From Actinomycetes bacterium (GTDB lineage: Bacteria; Actinomycetota; Acidimicrobiia; Acidimicrobiales; Microtrichaceae), in the NCBI GenBank assembly GCA_023450775.1, contig JAEXGP010000169.1:1-11373 (forward strand): DNA of 11,373 nucleotides, given 5' to 3'. How positions within the stretch are numbered: the stretch's first letter is position 1; every line of letters begins with the position of its first letter. Positions 11,165 through 11,373 of this stretch are shown one piece after another. The notes below the pieces were generated by a model that saw only the letters and a list, made by a program, of their open reading frames with translations, had not been told where the DNA came from and made no database searches. The position numbers and the translations under genes are program-made.

Positions 11165-11178
11165 GGCGGGCGGCCGCC
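11165..11178. terminator. Weak GC hairpin after the SDR gene
   Basis: GGCGG (11165-11169) and CCGCC (11174-11178) pair around a GCGG loop, 9 nt after the SDR stop codon. This resembles the position and loop of the hairpin after lhr. The stem is only 5 bp and has no T run, so it may not be functional. The rest of the 60-bp gap to nei shows no clear promoter. Confidence 0.25.
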
Positions 11179-11215
11179 AGGGCTGATCGGGAGGCCCCGG
11201 GGGAAGATGGGGGCC

Positions 11216-11373
11216 GTGCCAGAGGGCGACACCATCCACCGGACCGCGGCACGGCTCCGCCCCGCGCTCGTCGGTCAGCGGCTGGTGCGGTTCGAGGCGC
11301 CGCGGATGGCGGGGACGCGCCCGCGGGCCGGCGAGACCATCGACGAGGTGGAGGCGGTCGGCAAGCACCTGCT
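11216..11373 (+). CDS. nei: Fpg/Nei-family DNA glycosylase/AP lyase (endonuclease VIII type), 3' end outside window
   Basis: Only the first 52 codons plus 2 nt are present. The protein begins M-PEGDTIHRTAARLRPALVG, the Nei-type N-terminus: after removal of Met, Pro becomes the N-terminal nucleophile that forms a Schiff base with the damaged sugar, and Glu3 is the catalytic acid. Fpg proteins usually begin MPELPEVE instead. EAVGKHL near the end (Lys50) matches the conserved beta-hairpin lysine that contacts DNA. These enzymes excise oxidised bases and nick the abasic site (base excision repair). GTG at 11216 is the start because Pro must be residue 2; an in-frame ATG at 11207 would place MGAV before it and block the active site. 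A mycobacterial nei lies next to lhr, matching this neighbourhood. The zinc finger and most of the body lie beyond the window. Confidence 0.9.
   Translation, partial: MPEGDTIHRTAARLRPALVGQRLVRFEAPRMAGTRPRAGETIDEVEAVGKHL

Noticed and set aside
11169..11178. GGCGGCCGCC perfect 10-bp palindrome after the SDR gene
   Set aside because: Such GC-only palindromes are common by chance at this base composition; only the overlapping weak hairpin is listed.
11207..11215. ATG three codons upstream of the chosen nei start
   Set aside because: It would bury the catalytic proline, which must be residue 2.

Overview
The window is a compact stretch of bacterial chromosome, strongly GC-rich (about 70% by eye), with G/C at most third codon positions, GTG starts and gene gaps mostly under 115 bp. 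Gene content points to a high-GC actinobacterium: an actinobacterial-type HelD, a full-length Lhr helicase next to a Nei-type glycosylase, a DtxR-family regulator and a mycofactocin-type short-chain dehydrogenase. An Acidimicrobiia-like lineage is a guess from protein style, not something the sequence proves. No RNA gene, CRISPR array, insertion sequence, phage gene or attachment site was seen.

Layout. 1-1290 (+): 3' part of a regulator with two TetR-like units in tandem. 1321-2283 (-): NAD-dependent D-2-hydroxyacid dehydrogenase, convergent with the regulator. 2397-4481 (+): HelD-family ATPase/RNA polymerase remodeller, divergent from the dehydrogenase. 4561-5238 (-): DtxR/MntR-family metal regulator, convergent with helD across a 79-bp hairpin-rich spacer. 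5352-10250 (+): giant Lhr helicase, divergent from the DtxR gene. 10301-11155 (+): mycofactocin-type SDR. 11216-end (+): N-terminus of Nei/Fpg DNA glycosylase, cut by the window edge.

How the genes may work together. The lhr and nei genes form a DNA-repair neighbourhood that is also known from mycobacteria, here with an SDR gene between them. The lhr promoter looks like the mycobacterial DNA-damage promoter recognised by PafBC (TGTCGG core, correct 8-nt gap, TAGGTT -10) and starts translation about 6 nt after the -10, so the mRNA is probably leaderless. The dtxR and SDR genes have the same TAGGNT-close-to-start arrangement. helD instead has a conventional promoter, a short leader and a Shine-Dalgarno sequence. 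The other genes look like independent units.

I see no clearly new multi-gene system. The points most worth follow-up are the damage-type promoter on lhr, the sequence shared by the lhr and SDR promoters, the double-TetR protein, the mixed metal-site residues of the DtxR protein, and the hairpins at gene ends.
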